A stretch of DNA of 64,000 nucleotides from QHWT01 sp963755695 (GTDB lineage Bacteria; Acidobacteriota; Vicinamibacteria; Vicinamibacterales; 2-12-FULL-66-21): contig CAVWLB010000008.1 of assembly GCA_963755695.1 (NCBI GenBank), positions 682,001 through 746,000 of the forward strand, given 5' to 3'. The notes under the pieces were generated by a model that saw nothing but the letters and a program-made list of their open reading frames with translations, was not told the origin of the DNA and searched no databases. How positions within the stretch are numbered: the first letter of the stretch is position 1; each line of letters starts with the position of its first letter. This document shows, piece after piece, positions 63,707 through 64,000 of the stretch. Both the position numbers and the translations under genes were made by a program.

Positions 63707-64000
63707 ATGCTCGATCCCGCCTTCGTTCGCGATCACATCGAAGAGGTGCGAGCAGGATTGCGCAATCGCGGCTTGCAGCCGGATGCTGAACTCGAACAGA
63801 TCGCGGCGGTCGACTCCGAGCGTCGCCGACTGATTCCGGAGCTCGAAGGACTGAAGCGCGAGCAGAACGCCGCCGGCGACGAGGTGGCGCGCGCCAAGCG
63901 CCAGGGGCAGGACGCATCGGCACTCTTCGCTGCCAGCAAGGCGCGGGGACAACGAATCAAGCAACTCGAGGCCGAGCTCGAACAGATCGAGCAGCGCAGG
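63707..64000 (+). CDS. serS: Seryl-tRNA synthetase, N-terminal part
   Basis: The first 98 residues: MLDPAFVRDHIEEVRAGLRN, then the long antiparallel coiled-coil arm (IAAVDSERRRLIPELEGLKR, EQNAAGDEVARAKRQGQDAS, KARGQRIKQLEAELEQIEQR). This is the tRNA-binding arm of SerRS. The gene runs off the window end. The frame is intact so far. Confidence 0.9.
   Translation, partial: MLDPAFVRDHIEEVRAGLRNRGLQPDAELEQIAAVDSERRRLIPELEGLKREQNAAGDEVARAKRQGQDASALFAASKARGQRIKQLEAELEQIEQRR

Overview
This 64 kb window is high-GC bacterial chromosome around the replication origin. Gene order, a split ATP synthase operon with b and b' subunits, a selenocysteine-type selD, a PCYCGC lipoprotein and low-complexity spacers suggest Acidobacteriota, perhaps Vicinamibacteria. 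That placement is inference from protein flavour and synteny, not from a marker search.

Layout. 0-3.7 kb: a FabZ-like dehydratase, a membrane HExxH protein, a small membrane protein, an HD hydrolase, an EamA transporter and a broken SDR. 3.7-9.2 kb: a PCYCGC lipoprotein with an in-frame UGA that looks like selenocysteine, then a signalling block: hybrid histidine kinase, sigma-28-type factor, a stand-alone histidine-kinase-like mini-protein coupled to an HTH gene, and an NtrC-type regulator. 9.2-16.8 kb: a 48-bp-repeat protein, a Dabb protein, dusB, a NusG-like gene, a SurA-like isomerase and mfd. 17.1-20.7 kb: heptose adenylyltransferase, Wzt/Wzm polysaccharide exporter and a PP2C phosphatase. 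20.7-26.9 kb: atpC-D-G-A-H-F-F' without a and c subunits. 27-36.8 kb: selD (Sec), parB, parA, parS, rsmG, mnmG, mnmE, khpB, yidC, yidD, rnpA, rpmH, all leftward. 37-45.2 kb: dnaA, dnaN, gyrB, gyrA, all rightward, so the origin lies at or beside dnaA. 45.2-55.1 kb: pcrA, a four-helix-bundle gene, leuC-leuD, a LysR regulator, leuA, leuB, a slipin and its YtrA-type GntR regulator. 55.5-64 kb: glmS, glmU, a TPR-like protein, rsmI, a DUF885 peptidase, fmdB, galU and the start of serS.

Two sequence-wide patterns stand out. First, 20.7-55.5 kb is almost free of frameshifts (one in mnmG), whereas nearly every long gene in 0.5-20.6 and 56.7-63.6 kb, including essential mfd, glmS and glmU, is split by frameshifts that mostly read as single extra bases. 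I treat these as probable assembly errors and annotate the whole genes. Second, many boundaries between transcription units carry a spacer-specific degenerate short repeat, and separate GGGGTCTGACCCC palindromes cluster at 7.1 and 55.1-55.3 kb.

No tRNA, rRNA, CRISPR array, insertion sequence or prophage gene was recognised.
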